NCBI GenBank assembly: GCA_002728565.1 | Contig: PBUX01000034.1 | Location: forward strand, 13,040 to 18,830 | Direction of reading: 5' to 3' | Length of the DNA stretch: 5,791 nucleotides | Origin: Methanobacteriota archaeon | Lineage (GTDB): Archaea; Thermoplasmatota; Poseidoniia; Poseidoniales; Thalassarchaeaceae | Shown here: one piece after another, positions 1-5,491 of the stretch | Numbering within the stretch: the stretch's first letter is position 1 | Layout of the letters: each line of letters starts with the position of its first letter | Translations under genes and position numbers: made by a program | The notes under the pieces: generated by a model | Told to the model about the DNA's origin: nothing | Seen by the model: only the letters and a program-made list of their open reading frames with translations | The model's database searches: none

Positions 1-1
1 T

Positions 2-427
2 TTCGTCGGGGCGCTAGATATGAAAATTCCCACATTCAGAGACTTCCCTGACGCCTTAGCAAAGCTTCCGGACTCGCTTAGATCAAAGAAGATAGTCACG
101 TACTGCACAGGTGGAATTAGATGCGAAAAGGCATCGGTGGTAATGATAAAAGACGGATTCGAGAATGTCATGCAGTTAGAGGGCGGCATCCTAGCTTATT
201 TCGAGGAATGCGGTGACTCTCATTGGACAGGCGATTGCTTCGTTTTCGATCAGAGGGTAGCCTTGGATCATAACTTGGCAGAAACAAGCTACGAGGTCTG
301 CTTCAAATGCAGACAGCCACTATCAATGGATGAACAAAAGTCAGAAAACTACCAAATCAACCAGTACTGTCCCTACTGCAGAGATAGCAGCCCCACCGCA
401 ACCAAGTCAACCAACAGCCATCTCTGA
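2..427 (+). CDS. trhO: TrhO-type rhodanese, tRNA uridine-34 hydroxylase, C-terminal part (5' truncated by window edge)
   Basis: The family hydroxylates uridine 34 of certain tRNAs, a prephenate-independent route to 5-hydroxyuridine at the wobble base, in the cytoplasm. The frame is open to the left edge: codons before the ATG at 20 read FVGALD, which fits the family's stretch just before the rhodanese active site, so that ATG is probably internal and the true start lies outside the window. The rhodanese loop CTGGIRCEK (first Cys at 104-106, second at 122-124) is the TrhO/UPF0176 hallmark, followed by the usual LEGGI segment and FVFDQR. The C-terminus has two Cys pairs, CFKC (299-310) and CPYC (368-379), probably a zinc site. 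The tail after CPYC is short and lacks the extra cysteines of the E. coli protein. The stop is TGA at 425-427, and the last 21 bp overlap the convergent SDR-like gene. The family assignment is secure; activity in this organism is inferred. Confidence 0.9.
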   Translation, partial: FVGALDMKIPTFRDFPDALAKLPDSLRSKKIVTYCTGGIRCEKASVVMIKDGFENVMQLEGGILAYFEECGDSHWTGDCFVFDQRVALDHNLAETSYEVCFKCRQPLSMDEQKSENYQINQYCPYCRDSSPTATKSTNSHL

Positions 428-1093
428 TGCTGCAATTAGCTCCATCAGACTAGTTCTCATCTGTACCGTTGGATGCCATCCCATACCACCGGAATTCAAT
501 ATTGCTTTGTGGAAAGGACCAAGATTTGGACGCAAACCATCTATTTCGAGAGCTTCCTTAACCGGACTCGAGATCGATGCTAGAGAACTGACTGTGTGTG
601 AATGGGACAAAGCGTTCTGATAACGCTGCCAGAGCTGATCAATTTCATTTACCACATCAGAATCCCTCCATGCCCTCCTTCCACAGATATCCATTCTACT
701 AACAAGAGGCGCAAAATCATCTGCAATCACTACTGAGCAGATTCCCTCTACTACGTCCCTCACGTGAACCCAATAGTGAATTCCTTCAGGGTCAAATTCT
801 GGTTCCAAACCATTCTTTATTTCATGGACCCATTTTGAAATGGGGGCCGTACCCCAACTATTTCCACCGACGGGTACTACAAGATCATGAACGGATATTT
901 CAATGCGCGAATCACCAGATTGTAGCCCAGATGGAAGAATGACCAAATCTCCGGAGGCATTTTCGCCCAATCCAATTGTTAGCTCAGATGAATCTTTGTT
1001 ACTGCACAAATTTACATTCGCTCTCTCCAATCGGTCTCGAAGCGCTTCCGAGAAACCATCTTCCCAACCAGACAAAAAAACCGATTTGGGCAT
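407..1093 (-). CDS. Shortened extended-SDR (NAD-dependent epimerase/dehydratase-like) protein, probably not a classical enzyme
   Basis: This 228-aa protein resembles a degraded or condensed extended short-chain dehydrogenase (usually about 300-330 aa). Seen: an N-terminal strand and turn SGWEDGF (residues 8-14) in the place of the TGGAGFIG nucleotide loop; DLVILPSG (49-56) like the strand-4 'DxVxHLA' segment; then ISVHDLVVPVGG (66-77) like 'RxxNVYGPG'; WVHVRDVVEG (108-117) like 'FVHVDDVAxA'; DICGRRAWRDSDVV (135-148) like the 'YNIGGG..S..EL' segment; and GMGWHPTVQMRTSLMELI (203-220) like the closing 'LGWxPxxxLxEGL'. Roughly 80-100 residues between about 56 and 66, where the catalytic Ser and YxxxK lie, are absent, so ordinary SDR catalysis is unlikely. 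It starts 8 bp after the aminotransferase stop, so the two are probably cotranscribed. A weak GTGGT site precedes its ATG. The 3' end overlaps trhO. Substrate and role are unknown. Confidence 0.75.
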   Translation of the reverse strand: MPKSVFLSGWEDGFSEALRDRLERANVNLCSNKDSSELTIGLGENASGDLVILPSGLQSGDSRIEISVHDLVVPVGGNSWGTAPISKWVHEIKNGLEPEFDPEGIHYWVHVRDVVEGICSVVIADDFAPLVSRMDICGRRAWRDSDVVNEIDQLWQRYQNALSHSHTVSSLASISSPVKEALEIDGLRPNLGPFHKAILNSGGMGWHPTVQMRTSLMELIAASEMAVG

Positions 1094-1101
1094 TTTACCA
1101 C

Positions 1102-2616
1102 TTATGCAGAAGCCTCAGCTTCAACTATCGCTTCCGAAGAGAAATGTATCAGAGCCTTTCTAACCAGGTTAATAATAAGGTCAATTTCTAAACTTGTTAT
1201 AGCAAAGTGAGGCGTGAACCTCAATGCATTATGTCCTCCGTGAATTACCCCTAGGCCATTATTTCTGCACCACTCCTCCACACATCCGAATCCGACTACA
1301 GGTAGGGAATCTGGATCAAGCTCAGCACATAGCAATAGCCCAGTACCTTGAACTTCGGTAATCTTCCCGTGGAACTCTTCCATCAATGATTCCAATTTCT
1401 GCTTCAATTCAGCCCCTCTTTCGACTATGTTACTCCGCAGCTCGGGGGTCACCTTATTCAGAACAGAAATTGCTGTTTCCAGAGCTCTTGGGTTTGTCGT
1501 CATTGTATTTCCATATACTCCAACTACGTATGTATTTGCAGCCTTTTCACTCAATCCCACAACTGATAATGGATACTGGCCAGCACTCAGTGCCTTTGAC
1601 CATGTTTCCATATCTGGAGCATCACAGTCTTGGAATCCCCTATAATCGACTATGCTAAGGCACCCTTGCCCTCTCAGCCCAGCCTGAATGGAATCAACTA
1701 GTAACATCGAACCATGCTCCTTGGTGAGCCTCCGAGCCTCTTCATAGAACTCCCTAGAAATACAAAGACCAGGGCTTCCTTCTCCCATTACCGGCTCCAA
1801 AGCCATTAGCTCAATGAAGAAACCCTCATCCGCTGCTCTACTGAATGCAGCCCTAAGTGCAGCAATGTCATTCGGTGGGACGAACATTACCCCTTCTTTA
1901 TCCCTAAAAGTCGCTAGATTTTTCTCATATTTGCCTCTACATGAATCCGAGATCATTGCAGGTCTCTGCGTTCTTCCATGGAAAGCCTGCTCAAGTGCTA
2001 GTAGTTTAGTTGGCAAACCCTCGTGCCTCCCACCCTGACCAGTCATCAGTTCCGCATTCAAATCCGCAATCCTCATTGAAATTGCCACAGATTCGGAGCC
2101 ACTATTCAGGCAAACAAATTTGGAAAACGGGCATTCGCCCCTTGTGTGCCCAACTTCGTTCTGTAAAGCATCCGTGAGCCTTTTCTGACTAAAGGAGGGA
2201 GTCATTACATTTGCCATGACCCAGTTCTTCTGCATTGAATCAATCACATCAATAGGCCCATGGCCCATACCCATCATGCCGTATCCACCATTGTCATGAA
2301 TGACCGCCCCGTGAGAAGTTACAATCCAAGGTCCCATGGCAGAAATTGCGACATATGGGTTAACTGTTGGCGAAGAATAGAAGTTCACGTATTCGGATTG
2401 CAGATGGGAGATGAGGGAAGCTTCGTCCATCGCTATTACCTCCTCCCCGAAACTAGCTTTGAGATCGCTAAAGTTTTCAGCAGCTTCCTGAATTGCCACG
2501 TCTAGCTTCGGATCCATCTCCAAAAAATCGAGAATGGTATTGTCATCTAACCCCTTGGTCGATGACTTCCCTGTTTGCTCTCTCATCTCCTTCAGAACTT
2601 CCAAACCGCCGCTCAT
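1102..2616 (-). CDS. Class III PLP-dependent aminotransferase (ornithine/lysine/acetylornithine type fold), substrate unknown
   Basis: This fold-type I, class III aminotransferase transfers an amino group, often the terminal amino group of ornithine, lysine or another diamine, to 2-oxoglutarate or a similar keto acid in the cytoplasm. Motifs in order: GHG (118-120); NSGSES (171-176), the phosphate-binding loop; FHGRT (212-216); EPVMGEG (274-280); DSIQAG (308-313), where D308 should contact the pyridine nitrogen; SKALSAGQYPLS (340-351) with K341 as the Schiff-base lysine; GNTMTTNP (369-376); and LRFTPHF (465-471) with a carboxylate-binding Arg candidate at 466. At 504 aa it is longer than most relatives (400-460) because of an extra N-terminal region of about 80 residues. 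The canonical DE-V-Q is DS-I-Q here. The ATG at 2616 is the furthest upstream start possible, since an in-frame TAG sits two codons before it. There is no strong ribosome site. It is the first gene of a unit with the SDR-like gene. The fold is certain; the substrate cannot be read from the sequence. Confidence 0.92.
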   Translation of the reverse strand: MSGGLEVLKEMREQTGKSSTKGLDDNTILDFLEMDPKLDVAIQEAAENFSDLKASFGEEVIAMDEASLISHLQSEYVNFYSSPTVNPYVAISAMGPWIVTSHGAVIHDNGGYGMMGMGHGPIDVIDSMQKNWVMANVMTPSFSQKRLTDALQNEVGHTRGECPFSKFVCLNSGSESVAISMRIADLNAELMTGQGGRHEGLPTKLLALEQAFHGRTQRPAMISDSCRGKYEKNLATFRDKEGVMFVPPNDIAALRAAFSRAADEGFFIELMALEPVMGEGSPGLCISREFYEEARRLTKEHGSMLLVDSIQAGLRGQGCLSIVDYRGFQDCDAPDMETWSKALSAGQYPLSVVGLSEKAANTYVVGVYGNTMTTNPRALETAISVLNKVTPELRSNIVERGAELKQKLESLMEEFHGKITEVQGTGLLLCAELDPDSLPVVGFGCVEEWCRNNGLGVIHGGHNALRFTPHFAITSLEIDLIINLVRKALIHFSSEAIVEAEASA

Positions 2617-2653
2617 CGACTATCCGAGCAAACACATCCACATCAATATTGGG

Positions 2654-2667
2654 AATTCTGACTATCA
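2654..2667 (+). repeat. Copy 1 of the AATTCTGAnnATC motif
   Basis: AATTCTGACTATCA at this site matches the arm of the palindrome at 11 of the first 13 positions. It lies between the palindrome and the aminotransferase ATG, where it would sit in the leader or over the promoter of that gene. The same 13-base pattern recurs at 2703-2717 (same strand, one extra T) and at 2785-2797 (opposite strand). Three copies in about 145 bases suggest a regulator site, although the AT-rich background makes chance matches easier. Confidence 0.45.
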
Positions 2668-2700
2668 TTTCCAAAGATTCGCTCCGAAAATGGGAATTTT

Positions 2701-2799
2701 CTAATTTCTGATAATCAATCAATAATTTAAATTTAATTTAATTTTCCAATTGAAATTTTTATTTAAGATTAAAATTTTCAATTAGATTATCAGAATTAG
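2701..2799. repeat. Long imperfect palindrome centred near 2750
   Basis: The outer arms are CTAATTTCTGATAATC (2701-2716) and GATTATCAGAATTAG (2785-2799). They are reverse complements of each other except for one extra T in the left arm. Inside, the AT-rich sequence continues as a looser inverted repeat down to a centre around CCAATTG and the bases after it. The arms end 85 bases from the ATG of the aminotransferase gene (2616) and 85 bases from the TTG of the PRC-barrel gene (2884), so the element is centred on the divergent region. It could be paired operator half-sites for a dimeric or multimeric regulator, or a duplicated upstream promoter element in mirror orientation. Confidence 0.75.
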
Positions 2800-2807
2800 T
2801 TATCGAA

Positions 2808-2815
2808 TAATATAA
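2808..2815 (+). promoter_or_regulatory. Candidate archaeal TATA box for the PRC-barrel gene
   Basis: TAATATAA lies at the right end of the AT-rich core, just outside the palindrome. If the lineage is archaeal, transcription would be expected to start about 25 bases downstream, near 2835-2840, giving a leader of roughly 45 bases that contains the AGGAGGG ribosome site. Assigned by position and composition only. Confidence 0.4.
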
Positions 2816-2870
2816 GTGCTAGTATGCGACCTTAGGTCTCGGAGATAGCAGGGGGGTGCACTCTATTCCC

Positions 2871-2877
2871 AGGAGGG
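2871..2877 (+). promoter_or_regulatory. Strong ribosome binding site that fixes the TTG start of the PRC-barrel gene
   Basis: AGGAGGG lies six bases before the TTG at 2884. The frame is closed upstream by TAG at 2833-2835, and no ATG or GTG lies between that stop and 2884. The first in-frame ATG is at residue 40, inside the first conserved domain. The site therefore decides for the TTG start. Confidence 0.8.
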
Positions 2878-2883
2878 ACAAGA

Positions 2884-3462
2884 TTGACAGAGAGCTACGA
2901 AATTCAGGAATTAATTCAGAGAGATGTATATGTTGGAGACAAGAGAGTTGGCATTGTAATCGGCGAGAGATTTCATCCGAGGGATGAGTTTGTAAGATCG
3001 ATGAGAATTAAAGTAGAAGACGGTGTAGCCAGCGAATTTATGAGAAAACCAGCTGATTACGCTCCATTGCCTAAGGAGTTGGTCCACAGCATTAGACCGG
3101 ATGGTTGCATAAAACTCTCCAAATCGATGAGGGAATTACAAAGGAGATGGAGGAACACAGTGAGAATCTCTGAGGAGCTATACGCTCCTGACGAGTTATT
3201 GGACAGGGCCGTATTGGATAATGACGGCATGGACATAGGTAATGTTGTGGACTTGATCAAGGTTAAGCGTACGTACAAAGGTCTACTGATCAAGCCCCAT
3301 TTCATGGTGAGATCAAGGCACAACCTCCCGGAGCACATAGTTGTCCCTTGTGGCCAACTAGGTAGGACAACCGCCAGGTTGGATGAGGTCATCCTCAAGT
3401 GTTCTTTCTCTAGGCTTGTAACGCTTCCAAGTTACCTCAAGCTCAATGGATTGGGTGAATAG
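2884..3462 (+). CDS. Tandem PRC-barrel-like domain protein, function unknown
   Basis: This 192-aa soluble protein has two repeats that look like PRC-barrel folds (the small beta-barrel also found at the end of RimM and in photosynthetic reaction centre H subunit). Repeat 1 spans about residues 10-85: DVYVGDKRVGIVIGE, then the strand MRIKVED, a proline-rich loop, LPKELVHSI, and RPDGCIKLSKSMREL. Repeat 2 spans about 102-180: ELLDRAVLDNDGMDIGNVVD, the strand KGLLIKPHF, LPEHIVVPCGQL, and LDEVILKCSFSRL. Both show the same order of 'V..dG..iGnV.D', a long strand, 'iP...i' and 'D.viLk...s.L'. It has no membrane segment or signal peptide. Stand-alone archaeal PRC-barrel proteins are common and have been linked to RNA metabolism and cell division, but nothing here picks a role. 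It starts with TTG behind AGGAGGG and is divergent from the aminotransferase gene. The next gene follows after 107 bp on the same strand, so cotranscription is possible but not indicated. Confidence 0.75.
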   Translation: MTESYEIQELIQRDVYVGDKRVGIVIGERFHPRDEFVRSMRIKVEDGVASEFMRKPADYAPLPKELVHSIRPDGCIKLSKSMRELQRRWRNTVRISEELYAPDELLDRAVLDNDGMDIGNVVDLIKVKRTYKGLLIKPHFMVRSRHNLPEHIVVPCGQLGRTTARLDEVILKCSFSRLVTLPSYLKLNGLGE

Positions 3463-3569
3463 GGAATTAGCATTGGTTCCAAATGGCCCGATTAAACTCC
3501 AATTTATGCACCAGTGCGCATATCATCACCACACAAGCCTGAATAGTTTTCTTGGGTTCGGGGCATTGT
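3463..3569 (+). promoter_or_regulatory. Intergenic spacer upstream of the S15-type hydrolase
   Basis: The spacer is 107 bp if the hydrolase starts at the ATG at 3570. An AATTTATG (3501-3508) could serve as a weak TATA element, which would put a transcript start near 3530. There is no strong ribosome site; a GGGG run (3559-3562) lies seven bases before the ATG. No clear terminator for the PRC-barrel gene was found. Confidence 0.3.
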
Positions 3570-5465
3570 ATGTTCGCAGGAATCCCCACTGGAGATGACG
3601 GATCGGAACATATTCCTGATAAGGCTAGAGCAACAAACTCCAAAGTTAGGATTCTAGGCATTTCAGTTTCTTTGTCGGCAATTATGCTATTTGTCTCTCT
3701 GCAGGGTTGGATAATTAATGACGTGGTAGATGAAATTCAGGAAGATCTAGGAAATTACGAAAGAGTCCCAGTTTGGGAAAGGTCAGAATGGCCATACATC
3801 ACAAACCAAAGCCATGGTTATGTTATGGAGCTTGGAGAATATGGCGTATTGGAGACTGAGAATGCGTGGAACTCCACTCATCATTTCGTTAGCTTCGAGC
3901 TTCCTCTGAGTGAGGGGGGAGCTGCTCCCAACGGTGTCGTGAGCCTTGCTGTTTGGCTTCCTGATGTGCCCCCGGGCGTTAGAGTTCCCGTAATCGCGGA
4001 GTTTGGGCCTTATTTTGACGAAATTAGCGTCGATACCCCCTCGATAGAAGTCCCTGGCACATGGTTAGGAGAGATGATCATTGACCAAATTTTACCTCAC
4101 GGCTATGCATTCGCCCAAGTATCGGTCATGGGAACCGGAAGATCAAATCACTGTATGGACTTGATGGGCAATGCAGAGCAGCTCGGAGTTGATGCCGCTG
4201 TAACTTGGTTGGGGACTCAGGATTGGAGCAACGGCGCCGTGTCCATGATCGGGAAGTCATATGATGGCTCCACCCCATGGCAGGCTGCCACTTTTGGCAA
4301 CGAGCACCTGAAGACCATAGTCCCCATATCCGGCCTCATAGGGGTGATGGAGCTAATGTGGAAAAACGGTAGTAGCGAAGCCAGAGCCCCATTCATGCAC
4401 AACGGTGTTTACGGATCATATGGGATAGACGGGGATCAGGAAGACATAGGAAACATGTGCCCTGACTACATCATTGGCCCTGGAACTGGCGTTGCAGCAT
4501 ACATGTGGGGTGGCGAGGTCGCTGGAACTTACTGGGAAGAGAGGTATTTCCTCGATAGGGTGCTACAGAATTACCGGGGCTCAGTTTACCTAATCCAGGG
4601 AATGCACGATTGGAACGTAGATCCACATATGGCCGTTCCAGTCATCAATCAGCTGATTGACGCAGGAATCGAGTCTAAGGGACTGTTCGGTCAGTGGGAT
4701 CATGATTACCCAGATAGGCCGGATTATCATTTCGACCGTTCCGGGGAGGGCAGGGGCAGAGAGGCATACCCCCAGATGGTCAGATTTGACTGGATGCAGG
4801 ACTTGCTGGAGTGGTTTGATTGGTATCTCAAAGGAACCGGAGAAAAACCCGGATTATTTGTTGAGATACAGTCCAACAAAGGCCAGTGGAGGATTGAGGA
4901 GAGGTACCCTCCACAAGGCATGGAAACAATGTCATTGGATCTCGGCGGTCAGATGATGAACATAGCAGGAACAACCACCATTTTGCCCAATGGTAACTTT
5001 GGACCGATTTATGAGAGTGAGCCTTTTGATGAAGCAGTCTGGATTTCAGGATTGCCAAGGTTGCACATAGATGTAGCTACAGCAACGCTAGGCGGACAAA
5101 TTTATGCACTACTGGAGGATTGTTCAGAGGAAGGAATTTGCATCCATATCGGTCATGCAATCATGGATTTGAGATATCATGAAGGAGGGGAGCAAGAGCA
5201 AACTTGGATACCGATTTTCGAGACAATTAACGCTAAAATGGAATTCTTTGCAATCGATGCTCAGATTGAGGAAGGACATACGCTAAGGCTTTCATTAGCT
5301 AGCACGGGTGAGGATTACCTTCCAGCCTCTACTAGCTCAATAGTTGAGGTTTCAGAGGGTTCGACTTCGAACCTACTCATCGATATCATTCAACCAGGGG
5401 ATAAGATTCTCTTTGATCCCCCTACATGCACACATCAGTATTGCTTGGATTGGTTAGACCAGTGA
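3570..5465 (+). CDS. Membrane-anchored S15/CocE-family serine hydrolase (Xaa-Pro dipeptidyl-peptidase-like)
   Basis: This alpha/beta-hydrolase belongs to the peptidase S15/CocE/NonD group, whose members remove N-terminal Xaa-Pro dipeptides or cleave esters and acyl groups. Numbered from the ATG (631 aa): a positively charged stretch and one hydrophobic segment at about 28-49 form a signal anchor or uncleaved signal, placing the catalytic part outside. FGPYFDE has Tyr148, the oxyanion-hole tyrosine position. WLGTQDWSNGAVSMIGKSYDG has the nucleophile Ser230. GMHDWNV has Asp347 and GQWDHDYPD has His378, so the triad is complete. Residues from about 480 onward form the C-terminal jelly roll (WISGLPRLHIDV, then GHTLRLSLAS). 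All six cysteines lie in the exported part. A TTG at 3552 would add six residues (MGSGHC) but has no ribosome site; an in-frame TGA lies at 3540. Substrate type, peptide or ester, is not determined by the sequence. A role in scavenging extracellular protein is an inference. Confidence 0.9.
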   Translation: MFAGIPTGDDGSEHIPDKARATNSKVRILGISVSLSAIMLFVSLQGWIINDVVDEIQEDLGNYERVPVWERSEWPYITNQSHGYVMELGEYGVLETENAWNSTHHFVSFELPLSEGGAAPNGVVSLAVWLPDVPPGVRVPVIAEFGPYFDEISVDTPSIEVPGTWLGEMIIDQILPHGYAFAQVSVMGTGRSNHCMDLMGNAEQLGVDAAVTWLGTQDWSNGAVSMIGKSYDGSTPWQAATFGNEHLKTIVPISGLIGVMELMWKNGSSEARAPFMHNGVYGSYGIDGDQEDIGNMCPDYIIGPGTGVAAYMWGGEVAGTYWEERYFLDRVLQNYRGSVYLIQGMHDWNVDPHMAVPVINQLIDAGIESKGLFGQWDHDYPDRPDYHFDRSGEGRGREAYPQMVRFDWMQDLLEWFDWYLKGTGEKPGLFVEIQSNKGQWRIEERYPPQGMETMSLDLGGQMMNIAGTTTILPNGNFGPIYESEPFDEAVWISGLPRLHIDVATATLGGQIYALLEDCSEEGICIHIGHAIMDLRYHEGGEQEQTWIPIFETINAKMEFFAIDAQIEEGHTLRLSLASTGEDYLPASTSSIVEVSEGSTSNLLIDIIQPGDKILFDPPTCTHQYCLDWLDQ

Positions 5466-5491
5466 ATATCCCCTATGTCGCTTAAATTAAG
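5466..5491. other. Short convergent spacer between the hydrolase and the permease
   Basis: Only 26 bases separate the two converging stop codons. CTTAAATTAAG (5481-5491) is a small palindrome (five-base arms, one-base centre) followed by no clear T run on either strand. It could be part of a weak shared termination zone but is too short to call a terminator. Confidence 0.3.

Larger units (their letters stand above)
2617..2883. promoter_or_regulatory. Divergent intergenic region between the aminotransferase unit and the PRC-barrel gene
   Basis: This 267-bp gap separates two divergently transcribed genes and must hold both promoters. Its core, 2701-2800, has only 14 G/C bases in 100 by direct count, far below the flanking genes. 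It contains a long imperfect palindrome and three copies of a 13-base motif (listed separately). On the plus side a TATA-like TAATATAA lies at 2808-2815, and a ribosome site at 2871-2877. On the minus side no single TATA box stands out: TTTAAATT-type sequence around 2725-2735 and an AATATTG about 30 bases before the aminotransferase ATG are both possible. The latter would make that transcript leaderless. I see no convincing small gene here; the only upstream ATG on the minus strand (2637) gives a five-codon frame ending in TAG. Confidence 0.7.

Noticed and set aside
330..620. Plus-strand open frame of 96 codons overlapping trhO and the SDR-like gene
   Set aside because: It lies opposite the SDR-like gene and out of frame with trhO. 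Its protein shows no recognisable motif, while both overlapped genes have clear family signatures.
2617..2640. Short upstream frame ATG TGT TTG CTC GGA TAG before the aminotransferase start
   Set aside because: It is only five codons, in frame with the main gene but closed by TAG, without a ribosome site. It is more likely chance than a leader peptide.
2850..2877. GGGGGG ... TTCCC ... GGAGGG as a possible riboswitch or leader hairpin masking the ribosome site
   Set aside because: The pairing is only three to four G-C pairs with alternatives of equal strength, and no known riboswitch core is visible in the roughly 45-base leader.
3505..3522. TATGCAC / GTGCGCATA inverted repeat as a possible terminator or operator
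   Set aside because: The loop would be only two bases and one arm needs a two-base bulge. There is no following T run, so it is not convincing as a hairpin.
3467..3661. Minus-strand open frame of 64 codons across the spacer before the hydrolase
   Set aside because: It has no ribosome site and no recognisable protein features, and half of it is antisense to the hydrolase N-terminus and anchor helix.
4657..4956. Plus-strand frame of 99 codons inside the hydrolase gene, with antisense frames at 4727-4921 and 4828-5058
   Set aside because: These lie within the well-supported S15 hydrolase coding region and have no motifs of their own; they are chance open frames.
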